A stretch of 10,426 bases of DNA from Flavobacteriales bacterium (GCA_026983815.1 JALSTJ010000249.1:1-10426); one strand, 5' to 3'. Positions 1 through 7,398 are shown, counted from the stretch's first letter. The notes: generated by a model not told the origin, from the letters alone. Made by a program: numbers and translations.

Positions 1-213
1 CATATAAGCAAAGTGTCCGAACTGGTAAGAAAATTAAGAAAAGATATCAACAACTTGGACAATTATGATTTGGATAAAAAAGCGGATTATATCACCAAAA
101 AAATCAAACCGCAATTACATAAAATCAGAAAACACACCGATGCATTGGAAATGATGATTGACGATGAAATTTGGCCATTGACCAAATACAGAGAAATGCT
201 TTTTGTTCGATAA
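1..213 (+). CDS. glnN: Type III glutamine synthetase, C-terminal fragment (5' end outside the window)
   Basis: The reading frame is open from base 1 and ends at TAA 211-213, giving 70 residues. The end of the fragment reads DALEMMIDDEIWPLTKYREM followed by LFVR. This matches my memory of the extreme C-terminus of type III glutamine synthetases, the large (about 700-residue) form found in Bacteroidota and cyanobacteria. These enzymes make glutamine from glutamate, ammonia and ATP in the cytoplasm. A GTG at position 13 could be read as a start, but residues upstream of it continue in frame and the fragment makes sense only as the tail of a larger protein, so it is treated as internal. The segment is helical and rich in charged residues, with no catalytic motif visible because those lie upstream. 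It converges on the asparaginase gene with only 10 bases between the two stop codons. Family assignment rests on the tail alone and is fairly confident. Confidence 0.82.
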   Translation, partial: HISKVSELVRKLRKDINNLDNYDLDKKADYITKKIKPQLHKIRKHTDALEMMIDDEIWPLTKYREMLFVR

Positions 214-223
214 GACTCTTTTA

Positions 224-1255
224 TCAATAATTCATTTCACCTTTTAAGGGTCTTTCCATGGTTTTGATAAAACTTTTGTCTGATAAATTTTTAGACAATA
301 AATACATCATTTTGGTCAAGGCGGCTTCGGTAGTTAGATCCTTACCGTTGATAACGCCCAAATCCATTAATTTTTTTCCGGTTTCATATTTGTAAGGAGA
401 AATAACGCCTTTTTGGCATTGTGAAATATTGACAAAAAAGATATGTTTTTCTTGAATAGCATTATGAATAATATCCAAAAACCAAGGATAAGAAAAAGTA
501 TTCCCTGCCCCATAGGTTTCTAACACCACTCCTTCTAAATTTGGCATATCCAAAAGGGTTTGAAGTTGAACATCAGTCAATGCGGGATGTATTTTTAAAA
601 CCAAAACATTGGTATTCATTTGATCGGATATACTAAAAATTCCGCTGGATGAAGGAAGAATTCGGTGTTTGTAAAATTTAAGATTAACTCCGGAACTTGC
701 CAAAGGATTGTAATTGGGCGAGTCGAAAGCATTGAATTCATCCGTGCTGAGTTTGGTGGCGCGGTTTCCTCTGAATAATTTAAATTCAAAATAAATAGCT
801 ACTTCCGGAACTATTGGACTTCCATTTTCATAAGAACCTGCAATTTCGATGGAGGTAATGATATTTTCTTTAGCATCGGTTCTTAAATCACCAATAGGCA
901 ACTGTGAACCGGTAAGAATAACGGGCTTGGATAAATTTTCCAGCATAAAACTAAGGGCTGAAGCAGTATAAGCCATGGTATCCGAGCCGTGTAAAATTAC
1001 AAAACCGTCATAGTTTTCATAGTTTCTTTCAATGATTTTTGCCATTTTTATCCAATGTTCCGGACGGATATTCGAAGAATCCAAAGGATGTTCAAAAGAA
1101 ATGGTGTCAATTTCTTGGTTAATTAATTTAAGTTCGGGAATATTTTCTCGGATATTTTCAAAATCAAAAGGAGTTAATATATCAGAGTTTGGTTGTTTTT
1201 GCATTCCTATAGTTCCTCCGGTATATATCAGCAATATTTTATTTTTGGGTTTCAT
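224..1255 (-). CDS. ansA: Type I (cytoplasmic) L-asparaginase
   Basis: Hydrolyses L-asparagine to aspartate and ammonia. The 343-residue product has the two family signatures. YTGGTIGM at residues 11-18 carries the nucleophile Thr15. LHGSDTMAYTAS at 88-99 carries Asp92. FRGNRATK at 161-168 supplies the probable catalytic Lys168 by alignment from memory with the E. coli type I enzyme. In the second motif Ser91 stands where many asparaginases have Thr, a conservative change that keeps a hydroxyl. There is no signal peptide, which together with the length (E. coli AnsA is about 338 residues) indicates the cytoplasmic type I enzyme rather than periplasmic type II. The ATG start at 1253-1255 lies 17 bases downstream of a -7-like element. 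The stop is TGA at 224-226. The gene stands alone, convergent with the glutamine synthetase gene and divergent from the hydrolase gene. A closely related glutaminase-type activity cannot be excluded by sequence. Confidence 0.93.
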   Translation of the reverse strand: MKPKNKILLIYTGGTIGMQKQPNSDILTPFDFENIRENIPELKLINQEIDTISFEHPLDSSNIRPEHWIKMAKIIERNYENYDGFVILHGSDTMAYTASALSFMLENLSKPVILTGSQLPIGDLRTDAKENIITSIEIAGSYENGSPIVPEVAIYFEFKLFRGNRATKLSTDEFNAFDSPNYNPLASSGVNLKFYKHRILPSSSGIFSISDQMNTNVLVLKIHPALTDVQLQTLLDMPNLEGVVLETYGAGNTFSYPWFLDIIHNAIQEKHIFFVNISQCQKGVISPYKYETGKKLMDLGVINGKDLTTEAALTKMMYLLSKNLSDKSFIKTMERPLKGEMNY

Positions 1256-1272
1256 TAAAAAATATCTTTTTT

Positions 1273-1280
1273 CAAAAATA
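1273..1280 (-). promoter_or_regulatory. Putative -7 element of the asparaginase promoter
   Basis: On the minus strand this reads TATTTTTG, an exact match to the Bacteroidota -7 consensus TAnnTTTG, 17 bases upstream of the asparaginase ATG. No clear TTG/TTTG -33 element is seen about 20 bases further upstream, and the region is so AT-rich that chance matches occur. Moderate to low confidence. Confidence 0.4.
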
Positions 1281-1334
1281 TAATTTTTCTCGGATATTTT
1301 ATATGAAATATTTTTTTTAATCCTGTGGACATCC

Positions 1335-1342
1335 TATATTTG
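1335..1342 (+). promoter_or_regulatory. Putative -7 element of the alpha/beta hydrolase promoter
   Basis: TATATTTG matches TAnnTTTG exactly and ends 18 bases before the ATG at 1361. A run of T residues lies where the -33 box should be (about 1311-1318), without a clear TTG. The element lies downstream of a possible GTG start at 1325, so transcription from it would exclude that GTG and supports the ATG at 1361. Confidence 0.5.
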
Positions 1343-1360
1343 AAAATAAAAATTTTACTT

Positions 1361-2152
1361 ATGAAATCTCTTTTTTCCGAAACCAATATCTACTATAAAA
1401 ATACAGGAAAAGGCAGAAATATTGTTTTAGTTCACGGGTTTTTAGAAAATCATAAAATGTGGAATTATTTGGTGGATCAACTCAAAGAAACCCATAATGT
1501 TTTGGTAATGGATTTATTGGGACACGGAAAAAGCGATGGGTTGTGTGATGTTCATACAATGGAACAACAGGCAAAGACCATTAATTTTTTGTTGCAAAAT
1601 ATTGGGATGCTCAATGCTACAATTGTCGGGCACAGTATGGGAGGATATATCAGTTTGGCATTCGCTGAGCTTTTTCCGGAAAAGGTTTCGGGATTAGTAT
1701 TGTTAAACTCGCACCCTTTTTCTGATGGAGATGAAAAGAAAAAAGCCAGAGAAAGGGCAATTAAAAGTGTTGAAACCAATTATCAAGCCTATGTAAAAGC
1801 AGCCATTCCAAGCTTTTTTGCTCCGGATAATCGTAATAAATATCAAAAGCAAATTGAGAATCTTATTGAAGAAGCATTACAAATGACACCGGAAAATATA
1901 ATAGCGGCATTAAAAGGGATGATGCTGAGGAAAGACCGTTCTGATATTTTTTGCAAGCGCACAGGCTATCCAAAAATGTGGATTGTCGGAAAAAAAGATC
2001 CTTTGATTGATCCGGATAAAATCATGGAGTTGGCAGAAAAATGTAAAGAAGTGGATTATATTGAATTAAGCGAAGGTCATATGAGCTATGTGGAAAATAA
2101 AAAAGAGATGCCTTTAGTGATCAAAAATTTTCTAAAAAGAAACAATTTGTAG
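1361..2152 (+). CDS. Alpha/beta-fold hydrolase
   Basis: A 263-residue protein of the alpha/beta hydrolase superfamily, probably a cytoplasmic esterase or lipase-like enzyme; the substrate cannot be read from the sequence. Motifs appear in canonical order. The oxyanion-hole segment LVHGFLEN is at 23-30, and DLLGHGKSD at 51-59 is typical after strand 4. The nucleophile elbow GHSMGG at 90-95 contains Ser92. The acid is in GKKDPLID (Asp213) and the catalytic His is in EGHMSYVE (His240). A helical cap region lies roughly at 121-195. I chose the ATG at 1361 over an in-frame GTG at 1325 for two reasons: the longer version adds a 12-residue stretch with no family match, and a TATATTTG promoter element falls inside it. 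The gene is monocistronic, divergent from asparaginase and closed by the hairpin at 2201-2225. The fold assignment is very secure; the specific function is unknown. Confidence 0.9.
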   Translation: MKSLFSETNIYYKNTGKGRNIVLVHGFLENHKMWNYLVDQLKETHNVLVMDLLGHGKSDGLCDVHTMEQQAKTINFLLQNIGMLNATIVGHSMGGYISLAFAELFPEKVSGLVLLNSHPFSDGDEKKKARERAIKSVETNYQAYVKAAIPSFFAPDNRNKYQKQIENLIEEALQMTPENIIAALKGMMLRKDRSDIFCKRTGYPKMWIVGKKDPLIDPDKIMELAEKCKEVDYIELSEGHMSYVENKKEMPLVIKNFLKRNNL

Positions 2153-2200
2153 TTTGATTATTGCCTACTAAAATCTCATTTACCAATTATAATTAAACAA

Positions 2201-2225
2201 AACAAGCCGCAAAATGCGGCTTGTT
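2201..2225. terminator. Bidirectional intrinsic terminator between convergent genes
   Basis: A perfect 10-bp stem, AACAAGCCGC paired with GCGGCTTGTT, with a 5-base AAAAT loop. It lies 48 bases after the hydrolase stop and 24 bases beyond the stop of the T9SS cargo gene. On the minus strand the stem is followed by TTGTTTAATT, a fair U-rich tail, so it is best suited to the minus-strand gene. On the plus strand the stem itself ends in TTGTT followed by ATAAAATA, a weaker tail. Confidence 0.8.
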
Positions 2226-2249
2226 ATAAAATATAAACAATCTAATTGA

Positions 2250-4193
2250 TTATTTTTTTACTACTTTAAACGCAGTAACTTGTCCGTTTACTTGAGCTTT
2301 TACAAAGTAAATTCCATTTTGCAATTTACCCATGTTTATTTGAGTTTGGGTAGCATTGGGTTGAATACTTAAAACTTCTTGTCCGGCAATGTTAAATACA
2401 TTTACATTTTCAATATTTTCTTGAGCCGACAAGTTTAAAGTATGGTTTACAGGGTTCGGATAGAATTTAAATCCTTCGATTTTATTATCAGCAATTGAAG
2501 AAGTATCATAATATCCACCAATATCAAAAGTTCCCAATTGGTTGTTGCCATAATCCCAAGCTCTTAAATAGTAAGTATCTCCTGCGGTTAATCCGGAGAT
2601 TGTCCAGGGCCAACCTAAACCATACTGAGTACAATCAACCTCTGTCAAACTGCCACAAGTACCGGAGTATAATGCAGCGGCTACGGAAGTTAAACCATTT
2701 ATATTTGCTACATCAAAAGTTACTTCAGTAATACCTGCTGGTATTTGAACACTGAACCATACATCACCGGACAAACCATTTGTACTATAGTCCCCACAAC
2801 TAGGATCAGGCTCTGATGAGAAAGTCGCACCGGAATTATCAACAGAAATAAAACTGGATATAGCACCTTGATCTAATGTTAGGGGTGTAGCGTTAGCGCA
2901 ATCATCATTAGCAGGAGGCGCTGGAATTGTAGCTACACATACATCAAATTCTGTTTGAGCTGTAGTATTAATATTTGAACCCCATCCATATACACGTAAA
3001 TAATAGGTATCGCCTACTGTTAATCCATTTACACGCATAGTATTAGGATCACTATCGTTAACCAATGTTAAATTGGCACAATCACCTGAATATAATCCCA
3101 TCCCCATATCTGTTGAAGTTCCCACAACAGCTGTAACATTAAGTAATTTAATATATAATGAAGCTTCAGGAGCTGTAAATGTAAACCATACATCATTATT
3201 AGGGGTTCCAGTTACATCGTCCGCTTGTGGTGAAGCAGTAGCCGAAACTGTTGTTCCGTGAGTTAGATTAGTACAAGTATCATCTGTATTTACAGTTACA
3301 GCCGTTGCATTATCACACTCATCATTTGCCGGAGGACAATAAAAGGAAACTACATCAGAAGCAAAAACATTTGCATCATCATCATTGATAACGGTAAAAT
3401 TCACTGTTGAACCACTGGCATAAGGACCAAAGGTTACTGTTCCTGTAGCTGATAATTGTTGAGATGCACTTCCTTGATCGTCACTTACCGTTACACCACT
3501 GGCTCCTCCTAAATCAGTAACTTCAACATCTACACTGAATTGACCGTTTGCACAATCAGGTACTGATGTTAAAGTAAAAACCGGTGCTGTAAAATTTGAA
3601 CTATTTGAAAAAATTGTAGGAGAACTAAGACAAAAACCATAATTATAACCATTTCCACCGGTTGTATCATCATTGTAAATAAAACGATATTTGAATCCAC
3701 TCAATTGAGTAGCAGTAAAACCGGAAATATCCAGCGCATCTGACAAATAGCTTACCGGAGTTCCCGAACAATAATTATCATAAGGAGCGCCAGCTGTATC
3801 TTGATTTGGGAATTGATACCAAAGTGTCCAAGCAGAAGCATCCGAATCCCAATATTCTATTGCCAAATATTCATCGTTATCCAAATTTCTAAAAACAAAC
3901 TCGCCTGAAACTTTTATAAAGTTTTCTCCAGCTGTTTGTGCTGCTGAAAGATCGATAACAGGAGATTCTGCTGCAATTACATCATGTGAACCTGAACCGG
4001 TATCATCATCATCATACGCAAAATTAGCATCTGCTGTAGGATCTGCTTCAATGTCTTGAGCATTAGAACCTGTATGTTCTATAACATTCAAAGTCCAGTT
4101 TGTATTCGGCCAATTAGCCGCCTGGTTAAGTGTTTGCGCTTGCAATGTCCAACCAAAGACCATTGCAGCAAACAATAAGGTAATTTTTCTCAT
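2250..4193 (-). CDS. Secreted multidomain protein with T9SS type A C-terminal sorting domain
   Basis: A 647-residue exported protein of unknown specific function. It begins with a signal peptide (about residues 1-20, ending LQAQ). Residues about 25-200 look like a beta-sandwich: the phrases SPVIDLSAA, EYLAIEYWDSDASAW and FKYRFIYNDD resemble the jelly-roll/MAM-like modules common in T9SS cargo. A cysteine-containing Ig-like stretch (about 203-286) follows. Two tandem modules, about 287-420 and 427-563, each open with PPANDECDNAT or PPANDDCANAT, contain DVWF, a LYSG.C turn, and LT.GDTYYLR, and resemble PPC-type beta domains. The tail from about 568 (FKFYPNPVNHTLNLS ... GIYFVKAQVNGQVTAFKVVKK, with intervening residues omitted) is a type A sorting domain. 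Such domains are recognised by T9SS, cleaved off, and the cargo released or attached to the cell surface. No catalytic motif is visible, so an adhesive or structural role is only a guess. The ATG start gives a clean signal peptide. Appears monocistronic. Confidence 0.92.
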   Translation of the reverse strand: MRKITLLFAAMVFGWTLQAQTLNQAANWPNTNWTLNVIEHTGSNAQDIEADPTADANFAYDDDDTGSGSHDVIAAESPVIDLSAAQTAGENFIKVSGEFVFRNLDNDEYLAIEYWDSDASAWTLWYQFPNQDTAGAPYDNYCSGTPVSYLSDALDISGFTATQLSGFKYRFIYNDDTTGGNGYNYGFCLSSPTIFSNSSNFTAPVFTLTSVPDCANGQFSVDVEVTDLGGASGVTVSDDQGSASQQLSATGTVTFGPYASGSTVNFTVINDDDANVFASDVVSFYCPPANDECDNATAVTVNTDDTCTNLTHGTTVSATASPQADDVTGTPNNDVWFTFTAPEASLYIKLLNVTAVVGTSTDMGMGLYSGDCANLTLVNDSDPNTMRVNGLTVGDTYYLRVYGWGSNINTTAQTEFDVCVATIPAPPANDDCANATPLTLDQGAISSFISVDNSGATFSSEPDPSCGDYSTNGLSGDVWFSVQIPAGITEVTFDVANINGLTSVAAALYSGTCGSLTEVDCTQYGLGWPWTISGLTAGDTYYLRAWDYGNNQLGTFDIGGYYDTSSIADNKIEGFKFYPNPVNHTLNLSAQENIENVNVFNIAGQEVLSIQPNATQTQINMGKLQNGIYFVKAQVNGQVTAFKVVKK

Positions 4194-4219
4194 AGTTTTT
4201 ATTTTTAATGTTTAATTAC

Positions 4220-4227
4220 CAAAAATA
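4220..4227 (-). promoter_or_regulatory. Putative -7 element upstream of the T9SS cargo gene
   Basis: Minus strand TATTTTTG, an exact TAnnTTTG match, 26 bases upstream of the start codon at 4193. No convincing -33 element is seen. A second identical TATTTTTG occurs on the same strand at 4289-4296, so which one is used is open. Confidence 0.4.
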
Positions 4228-4262
4228 GATTTTTTTTTGTTTAATTTATTAAAAAATTTGAT

Positions 4263-4305
4263 AAAAAGACAAACTTTTATTATATGTTCAAAAATATGTC
4301 TTTTT
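4263..4305. terminator. Inverted repeat, possible terminator of the dCMP deaminase-S41-LuxE operon
   Basis: AAAAAGACA (4263-4271) and TGTCTTTTT (4297-4305) form a perfect 9-bp inverted repeat with a 25-base AT-rich loop. It lies about 65 bases downstream of the stop of the LuxE-like gene and about 70 bases upstream of the T9SS cargo start, both on the minus strand. The stem is mostly A:T and the loop long, so it is a weak intrinsic terminator candidate. It could equally be chance in AT-rich DNA, or an operator, since the loop contains a TATTTTTG. Confidence 0.3.
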
Positions 4306-4370
4306 TAGTAAAAAAATCATAATTTGATATATATAAAGTAAGATGTTTTTATAAAATCAATAATTTTCAA

Positions 4371-5360
4371 TTAAGAAACGATGAGCAAATTACATCCTCT
4401 GACATCGGAATGATCAAATCTACCCATGATTTTGAAATGATTTGAGTCTGTTTTTTGTCCCAAATCTTGCGTGGCAATAAATGAACAGGAATAGATATTG
4501 GCTAAATCAATGATGTTAATGCCACCAGTTTTTCCATTGGGTAAATAACAAAATGGGTCTTCGGTATCACGGATTAAAATTTTTTTCCACGGTGGAGTTT
4601 GAAAAATTCCATTTCCAAAGGAATAAGATTGAGACAAAAGTTCTGTCATGCCATATTCTGAATAGATGTTTTTGACACCAAACCTTTTACTTAATATGCT
4701 ATGTAATTCTTCTCGAAGCATTTCTTTTTTTCTTCCTTTCATTCCTCCGGTTTCCATGACTATCGTATTTTTTAGTTGAAAATGGTATTTTTCAGAAAAA
4801 TCCAATAAAGCATAAGAAACTCCCAATAATATGGTTTTCTCATTATTTTCTTCCAACTTATATAATGTATTGGCTAATTCATCTGTATTGTAAAGATAGA
4901 AATCACTATCTTTTTTTTTGGATTTTTTTATCAAAGATTTGGTCATATATACCAAAGATGAATTTCCTTGTTCAATATAAGAAGGCAATAATGCCAAAAT
5001 ATTATATTCTTGAATGTTTCCAAAAAAAAATTCAAAAGTTTTCAAAAAACTTTGTTCATATAAATTGAGATTTTTTATATAATGATGACTGCGAGTCATA
5101 CCGGTTGTTCCACTGCTTTTGAATATTGTATCATAAGGAGGAGGTTGTGTAGCTACTTGATGGCTCTTAAAAAATTGAATAGGTAAAAAAGGAATCTTAG
5201 CCAAAGAATCAATTGCTTCAGGTTTGATATTTAAGTATTGAATGAATTTTTTATAAATGGGATTATTTTCTGCTTGATATCGAAAGATTTGTAATGATAA
5301 ACGAGTAAAATCCCCAGGATTATTGATTTTAAAAACTTCATCTTTATTTGGCAGATTCAT
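4371..5360 (-). CDS. LuxE/PaaK-like acyl-protein synthetase domain protein
   Basis: A 329-residue protein of the adenylate-forming superfamily, closest in appearance to LuxE (acyl-protein synthetase) and PaaK-like ligases. Such proteins activate a carboxylic acid with ATP and pass it to a protein or CoA thiol; the acid here is unknown. Visible motifs are FKSSGTTGMTRSHH at about 80-93, the ATP-contacting loop of the superfamily, YSEYGMTE at 233-240, and GRFDHSDVRGCNLL near the C-terminus (313-326), typical of the short LuxE-like forms in Bacteroidota. No signal peptide or membrane segment is seen, so it should be cytoplasmic. I start it at ATG 5358-5360. A TTG 12 bases earlier is also in frame but less likely. 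The gene overlaps the end of the S41 peptidase gene by 17 bases, implying translational coupling. Many relatives are labelled acyltransferase; the reaction in this lineage is not established by sequence. Confidence 0.8.
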   Translation of the reverse strand: MNLPNKDEVFKINNPGDFTRLSLQIFRYQAENNPIYKKFIQYLNIKPEAIDSLAKIPFLPIQFFKSHQVATQPPPYDTIFKSSGTTGMTRSHHYIKNLNLYEQSFLKTFEFFFGNIQEYNILALLPSYIEQGNSSLVYMTKSLIKKSKKKDSDFYLYNTDELANTLYKLEENNEKTILLGVSYALLDFSEKYHFQLKNTIVMETGGMKGRKKEMLREELHSILSKRFGVKNIYSEYGMTELLSQSYSFGNGIFQTPPWKKILIRDTEDPFCYLPNGKTGGINIIDLANIYSCSFIATQDLGQKTDSNHFKIMGRFDHSDVRGCNLLIVS

Positions 5361-6948
5361 GGCTTTTGGCAATTGTGATTATTTTTTTAATCATGGGATC
5401 GTCTTGTATTAATATTTGATAAAATATTCGGTCACCATATAAATCTCTTCCCAAACTGGCTTTGAGTAGTTTTTTTATAAACCCCACTCTTTCTTTAATT
5501 TTTTTTGAATGAATATTTTTATTTTTTAAAATATAATGTTTTTTTATAAATTCTTCATACAATTTATTTTCTATTTGGTCATCATTTATAAAATCTTCGG
5601 GAAGAATATTTTCTAATTCATCAATGTGTTCCTCCAAATATTTGGTGATAAATGATGAGATATATGGATTTGCATACACATACATGTTATATTTCTTTTC
5701 GTCCAAAGGAACAAAGATATCCGGAATAATTCCACCACCTCCATAGACAATTCTGCCTTTGGGGGTAGTGTATTTTAATGAGTCTACAACCGGAATACTG
5801 TCTTTATAAAAAAGCTCTCCGTCATAATATCTTTTTTGAAACTGCTCTTCATATTCTTTATTATGTCCATGCTTGTAAGGTTTTTGAATGGAACGTCCTG
5901 TAGGAGTATAATATCTTGCAGTAGTCAGTCTAATGATGGAGCCATCCCCTAATTGCATTTCTCTTTGCACCAAACCTTTTCCAAATGAACGTCTTCCAAC
6001 AATTACCGCTCTGTCATTATCTTGCAGTGCGCCGCTGACAATTTCACTTGCCGAAGCAGTTCTTTCATTAATTAAAACATACAGTGGACCTTCTTCAAAT
6101 TTACCTCGAGCGGTAGCTATAGCTTTATTGATATTTCCCTTTTTATCTTTTGTATAAAAAATTAAGGTTCCGTTTTTGAGAAATTCATCAGCAATTAAAT
6201 CTGCTTGTTTTAACAATCCACCGGTGTTATCTCTGAGATCTAAAATCAAAACTTTCATCCCTTTTTGTTTTAAGTCGGATAAAGCTTTATCAAATTCATC
6301 ATAAGTATTTGCTGCAAAAGTTGAAATTTTGATAAAGCCCAAAGTGTCATTAATCATAAAAGCTGCGGGAATACTTTTTAGTGGGATTTTAGCTCGGGTA
6401 AGTTTGGTTTGAAAAGTGCTGTCATTTTGTTTTCTGTATATCAATAATTTTATTTTAGTACCGGCTTTTCCTTTGATTTTTTTAGAAATTTCGTCAATAT
6501 TTAAATGTTTTCCGGAAATTGTATCTTGATCAACTGCAATAATTTTATCCATTGGTTTAATACCGGATTTATAAGCGGGGCCATCGGGTAGGGGACGAAT
6601 AATAGTAAAGGTGTCTTTATAGTTTTGAAAAACCACGCCGATACCGGTAAATTCTCCATCCAGTTCTTCTTCTGCACGGGCAACTTCTTTGTTAGGAATA
6701 TAAGATGAATGAGGATCCAAATCTTTTAATACATTTTGAATGACTTTATCTACAATACTATCGGTATTGATTGTATCAACATATTCCTCATTGATATACC
6801 GCAAAAAATTCTCTAATTTATCTTTTTTGGATAAACTAAAATGAACTTTTTTGGTGTGCTTAAAACTCAATTGGTTTCCTAAAAACAGTCCCAATATTAA
6901 TGTTAATCCTACGATAATTATATATAAGGATTTTGAATTTTTATTCAT
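5344..6948 (-). CDS. S41 family C-terminal processing peptidase, membrane anchored
   Basis: A 534-residue serine protease of the Tsp/CtpA family, which cleaves periplasmic or membrane-associated proteins near their C-termini. An N-terminal hydrophobic segment (about 8-25) serves as an uncleaved anchor or signal. The helical region at 40-95 includes DLDPHSSYIP. A PDZ domain follows at about 97-175 (GEFTGIGVVF, GPAYKSGIKPMDKI), then the S41 core. ILDLRDNTGG is at 235-244. The catalytic site is TASASE with Ser299, and SFGKGLVQ with Lys324 and Gln328; the Ser-Lys and Lys-Gln spacings of 25 and 4 match the CtpB-type Ser/Lys/Gln triad. The strand GGGGIIPDIFVP (403-414) ends the core. About 120 further residues, helical and lysine-rich, form a C-terminal extension that I recall as usual in Bacteroidota homologues. 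The start ATG overlaps the deaminase stop by 8 bases. The peptidase assignment is secure; its substrates are unknown. Confidence 0.93.
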   Translation of the reverse strand: MNKNSKSLYIIIVGLTLILGLFLGNQLSFKHTKKVHFSLSKKDKLENFLRYINEEYVDTINTDSIVDKVIQNVLKDLDPHSSYIPNKEVARAEEELDGEFTGIGVVFQNYKDTFTIIRPLPDGPAYKSGIKPMDKIIAVDQDTISGKHLNIDEISKKIKGKAGTKIKLLIYRKQNDSTFQTKLTRAKIPLKSIPAAFMINDTLGFIKISTFAANTYDEFDKALSDLKQKGMKVLILDLRDNTGGLLKQADLIADEFLKNGTLIFYTKDKKGNINKAIATARGKFEEGPLYVLINERTASASEIVSGALQDNDRAVIVGRRSFGKGLVQREMQLGDGSIIRLTTARYYTPTGRSIQKPYKHGHNKEYEEQFQKRYYDGELFYKDSIPVVDSLKYTTPKGRIVYGGGGIIPDIFVPLDEKKYNMYVYANPYISSFITKYLEEHIDELENILPEDFINDDQIENKLYEEFIKKHYILKNKNIHSKKIKERVGFIKKLLKASLGRDLYGDRIFYQILIQDDPMIKKIITIAKSHESAK

Positions 6949-7375
6949 CTATATTTTTTATTTGTTCAACTTTGACGCCTGCTTTTTCTAAAAACTCCAA
7001 ACCCGAAATATCACTATACTTTTGATGAAAAACTACTCGTTTAATACCTGCTTGAAAAATCAATTTGCTACATTCTTTACAAGGAGATAAGGTTACATAT
7101 AAAGTAGCTCCTCTACTGTTTTGCGTAGAAGCTGCCACTTTGGAAATTGCATTGGCTTCTGCATGTAAAACATGCCATTTGGTTTGATTGTTATCATCTT
7201 CACAATGATTGTCAAATCCACTGGGTGTGCCATTATAACCATCGGAAACAATCATATTGTCTTTTACGATTAAAGCACCTACCTTTTTTCTTTGACAATA
7301 AGATAGTTGTCCCCAAATTTTTGCCATTTTTAAATAAGCTAAATCATATTTTTTTTGTCTTTCTTTGGAAGGCAT
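6941..7375 (-). CDS. dCMP deaminase (ComEB-like cytidine/deoxycytidylate deaminase family)
   Basis: A zinc enzyme converting dCMP to dUMP, the substrate for thymidylate synthase. The 144-residue product has the zinc site of the cytidine deaminase superfamily: HAEANA (His71, catalytic Glu73) and SPCKEC (Cys99, Cys102). SDGYNGTPSGFDNHCED at about 44-60 is a hallmark of dCMP deaminases, as is CQRKKVGALIV near the start. I begin the gene at ATG 7373-7375. An in-frame TTG 12 bases upstream would add four residues and is less likely given the position of the -7 element. It is the first gene of a three-gene minus-strand operon, overlapping the S41 peptidase start by 8 bases (ATGAATAA). No functional link to the peptidase is evident; the arrangement may only reflect compact packing. 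Some family members act on other cytosine nucleotides, but the motif pattern favours dCMP. Confidence 0.92.
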   Translation of the reverse strand: MPSKERQKKYDLAYLKMAKIWGQLSYCQRKKVGALIVKDNMIVSDGYNGTPSGFDNHCEDDNNQTKWHVLHAEANAISKVAASTQNSRGATLYVTLSPCKECSKLIFQAGIKRVVFHQKYSDISGLEFLEKAGVKVEQIKNIDE

Positions 7376-7398
7376 TGTTTTTGTCAATTTTTAAATAT

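Noticed and set aside
13..213. A complete small gene beginning at GTG 13
   Set aside because: The frame is open to base 1 and the residues match the end of a much larger enzyme, so it is a truncated gene.
209..225. Short hairpin GATAAGA-CTC-TTTTATC covering the stops of the glutamine synthetase and asparaginase genes as a terminator
   Set aside because: Seven mostly A:T pairs with one G-T pair and no T-run after it; too weak to call as a terminator.
1325..1360. N-terminal extension of the alpha/beta hydrolase from GTG 1325
   Set aside because: A TATATTTG promoter element lies inside it and the added residues fit no family feature.
3073..3261. Open frames on the plus strand opposite the T9SS cargo gene (also 2495-2731)
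   Set aside because: They are antisense to a well-supported protein, low in complexity and without recognisable motifs or promoters.
4865..5068. Plus-strand open frame opposite the LuxE-like gene
   Set aside because: Antisense shadow of a gene with clear motifs; its product is Phe/Lys/Ile-rich noise.
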